A stretch of DNA of 64,000 nt from Torymus aiolomorphi. Lineage: Eukaryota; Arthropoda; Insecta; Hymenoptera; Torymidae. Location: assembly GCA_036365515.1 (NCBI GenBank), contig CM070874.1, positions 112,145,235 through 112,209,234 on the forward strand, given 5' to 3'. A model generated the notes under the pieces. That model had not been told where the DNA came from and did no database searches. It saw only the letters and a program-made list of their open reading frames with translations. The translations under genes and the position numbers were made by a program. Shown here in pieces: positions 61,354 through 64,000 of this stretch (position 1 is its first letter; each line of letters begins with the position of its first letter).

Positions 61354-62329
61354 ATATTTACTATATACCTTCGATACAGAATCTGTCGTATAAATAGCAG
61401 CAGTAGCGATTTATTATTAGGAACACTGTCTTACCTTTCTGTAATTTGTAGATAAACGTTAGATAAAAGGGAAACAAAAACGAAATGCTAAGATAAGAGG
61501 AATAGTGTAAATCTATCCTTCCTTTCCCACCATTCCATCTCTCTTCCTCTATGAATCTTCTTCGCACAGGTATCACGTTTATCATTTTATACTGTTCAGT
61601 TTATTCGCCATCCATAATTGCGATATTAAGCTATTATATTCAAAGTAATGTTATGATATTATTTATAGTTTTCTATATCAATAAAAACTTTTAACTGGAA
61701 AGAGAACATATTTTTATCAGCAATTAATTTGAGAATATATATATAAAATTTGTACTTGTCGAGTATAAGGAACGAAGTGATGGACGAGTGAGTTGAACAC
61801 CTTAGCTTATAAATTACATTTAAAATAGAATGGAAACGAACACATAAATTACAAAGTAGGTAATACAAGAATAAATATTATTTTCAACCGCATGCACTAA
61901 TCAGTATTTTTTACTGTTAACTTTGTTAAGGGGGTCAGACACCTTTAAAATAATGAAAAATCGATTTCCTTTTTTTTTATATATTTCAGTAGAAAAATGT
62001 TTATAGAATATGTCCCAATTTGTTTTAAAGCATTATCTATTTTTGTTTTGAGAATATAGACAAAACACTCATAAAGCTTTTCATTTATTTTTTGTTCAAA
62101 TTAAATTTTTTCCCTTGTATACATATTTATATAATCGTACATTGATTTATATTATTTTTTATTCCATTTCTCTGTTCTTAATGTATTTAAAATTCTCACT
62201 CTACATACCTTTAACAAATACAAAAATAATATAATTAGAAATAAATGTGCTCTTCATGTTGTAACGATTAGAACGAATTTTCAAAGATAAAAGAGTCAAC
62301 CCTGATAATAAAAAACAACTTAACACATC
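61352..62329. other. AT-rich non-coding stretch
   Basis: No gene recognised. The part from about 62180 may already belong to the 3' end of the Penelope-like element. Confidence 0.35.
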
Positions 62330-63770
62330 TTCATCTCAATAACGTTTCGCTGGTTTGGTTTCCAACCTCTTCAGATCTTTATTAAAAACAATAACAAACG
62401 AATTACGATAAAAAAACGAAATTGTATATGATTGCTAAACATTATTAGTACGCACATACCATAACAATAAAATAATAATACTTGTAAGATCACATAATAG
62501 TTATAAAATTATGAGAATACAATTCTCTCGTCTACAGAAATAAGTTGAAAATATATACATAGTTATCAACAACGACCAGTCATACTGTATCAAGAGTTAA
62601 TAGTACACTAAGAAACGGAGAACACTGTAATTTACACGAGCATAGACTATGTAGACTGAGTAGATCATGATACACAAACAAAAGTCAACGTTACATTTCA
62701 ACGTTGACTTATTATTTACATAGTGGAACAAAATTAATGAAATTTAATAATAACCATTTGTAAATAAATTTGTAAATTTTGTAAATAAATACGTTTTTGT
62801 AAATAAATTATGAGTCAGTGAGAAACCTATAAATTCTATGATTTTGCTTACTCAAAAATTGTGTAACGTCCTGACTATTAATTGTATGACTATGTATGTT
62901 AATATAAATCATTTCTAAAATTAATCTTTCAAATTTGTTGATCTCTCTATCCACAATCCGTACATTCTCAAAATCAAACATATCAGAAGGGTAATCTTTC
63001 AAATGTTTTGGAATTGGTAATAATTCTTCGAAAGGTGTCTTTTTATGTTCATCAATTCTTTTCTTCAAGTTTCTTTTCGTTTGACCAAGATAAGTAGCCG
63101 GACAACTATCACATTGGAATTTGTAATAAACACTTGTTTCTATCCATTTTTCCGATTTGTCTTTACCTAACTTGACAATATTATTAAGTTTATGACTCAT
63201 TAAGGGTACACAACGAATATTAAACTTACGAAATGCTGATTGGCAAGCATAGAAAAATTGTTTATGAAACGGCAATGAAATTGTTAAACTTGGACTACTA
63301 ATATTATTTGTTTGTGGATTAAGATTTTTATACTTGCGTTTACGAATTAGTTTAAACATACATGAATAAATAAAACTTTCTGGATAATCATTTTCCATCA
63401 AAATATTTTTCACAATTTCAATATTAGCTTTATGTAAAGATTCATGAGCCAGCAAAAATGCTGTATCAATTAGATTATACACAATATCACGTTTTAACTG
63501 TATAGTGTGGTTAGAATTGTAATTTAAAACTCCGCCTGAACAAGTTGATTTTTGGTAACAATTGGTTTTAATTTTATTATTATCAATTGACAACAATACA
63601 TCCAAAAAGGCAATACTATTATAAGTTTCTGTTTCATGAGTAAATTTTAAATGGTTATTGTAACTATTAAAAACTACCAAGACAGTATTCAGCTGTCCTT
63701 TTTTAATACACAAAATAATATCAACATATCTATAATAAAAGGTGCAATTTTTAGGGACATTTAGGGTTAA
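62330..63770 (-). mobile_element. 5'-truncated Penelope-like element
   Basis: It encodes the end of a reverse transcriptase and a GIY-YIG nuclease on the minus strand. Downstream of the stop, near 62338-62385, the minus strand reads GAAGAGGTTGGAAACCAAACC followed by GCGAAACGTTATTG, similar in style to the repeat-derived tail often seen at Penelope-like element ends. The 5' side passes abruptly into an interspersed repeat at about 63760-63775. Confidence 0.65.
62808..63770 (-). pseudogene. Penelope-like reverse transcriptase/GIY-YIG endonuclease, C-terminal part
   Basis: The open frame runs 63821-62808 (337 codons), but its first about 20 codons (MKLSLRNYDFEKNL...) derive from the neighbouring repeat. 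Element sequence starts near VPKNCTFYYRYVD. The RT active site reads RYVDIIL where RYVDDIL is expected, so the second Asp is lost. Thumb and linker follow (FLLAHESLHKANIEIVKNIL...). The GIY-YIG nuclease then reads YYKFQCDSCPATYLGQTKRNLKKRIDEH, with a likely catalytic Glu in FERLILEMIYI. Penelope-like elements normally encode 700-900 aa, so the RT fingers and most of the palm are missing. The frame itself is uninterrupted. Confidence 0.8.
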
Positions 63771-64000
63771 AATTTTTTTAAGATTTTTTTCAAAATCGTA
63801 ATTTCTCAATGACAACTTCATGTATCAGCTTAAAATTTATAGACTATTTTGTATGCAACATGAGCAATACCTGTGTAAAATCTCATCCAGATTATATGGT
63901 TATTTTTTTAGATGTTTGATATTTAAAATTTTAGTATTTTTGAAAATGACTTTCTTTGTTGTCGCACAATATAACTACATTAAAATTGTTTTAATTTCTT
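63771..64000. repeat. AT-rich interspersed repeat at the window edge
   Basis: Contains AAATCGTAATTTCTC (also near 54463) and TTTGTTGTCGCACAATATAACTACATTAAAATTG (also at 56699). It continues beyond the window. Confidence 0.6.

Overview
This window looks like a piece of an insect nuclear genome. It has spliced genes with GT/AG introns and TATA/initiator promoters, an insect-type seryl-tRNA-synthetase paralogue (Slimp), a secreted single-domain von Willebrand factor C (SVWC) protein, an ionotropic-receptor relic, and a wide range of eukaryotic transposons. A parasitoid wasp or other hymenopteran is my best guess from the mixture of AT-rich DNA with CpG-rich blocks and from the gene types; the species cannot be read from the sequence.

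Layout. (1) 1-14 kb is a transposon cluster: a complete Sola-type DNA transposon with ~590-bp inverted repeats and an ATCA target duplication (74-3612), a decayed APE-type LINE (3846-6363), short hairpin elements, a full-length P element with 8-bp target duplications but a frameshifted transposase (7331-11178), and an ionotropic-receptor pseudogene (about 11904-13530) split by a TIR element that carries a tRNA-like sequence. (2) 14.7-38.5 kb is CpG-rich and transposon-poor. It holds one two-exon SVWC gene on the minus strand (26987-18378, 8.1-kb intron) and otherwise non-coding DNA with a few foldback elements and microsatellites. (3) 38.5-40.7 kb holds two tightly packed plus-strand housekeeping genes, a ZNF593/Bud20 homologue and Slimp, 43 bp apart. 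(4) 41-58 kb is a second repeat-dense block: AT-rich interspersed and tandem repeats, a 1,034-bp internally deleted derivative of the same P element in opposite orientation, several large palindromes, two small TIR elements each carrying a tRNA-like gene, and a 1.2-kb foldback with tRNA-like modules in both arms. (5) 59-64 kb holds an intronless MATH-BTB gene (59567-60703) and a 5'-truncated Penelope-like element (62.3-63.8 kb).

The host genes do not form an operon or pathway. The most unusual feature is the number of inverted-repeat elements: some carry tRNA-like (Pol III promoter-like) modules, some have arms built from repeats of a short palindromic word, and some share TAGTACATTACG-like ends around unrelated hairpin stems. 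I did not run any search or folding program; all repeat, splice and domain calls come from reading the sequence.
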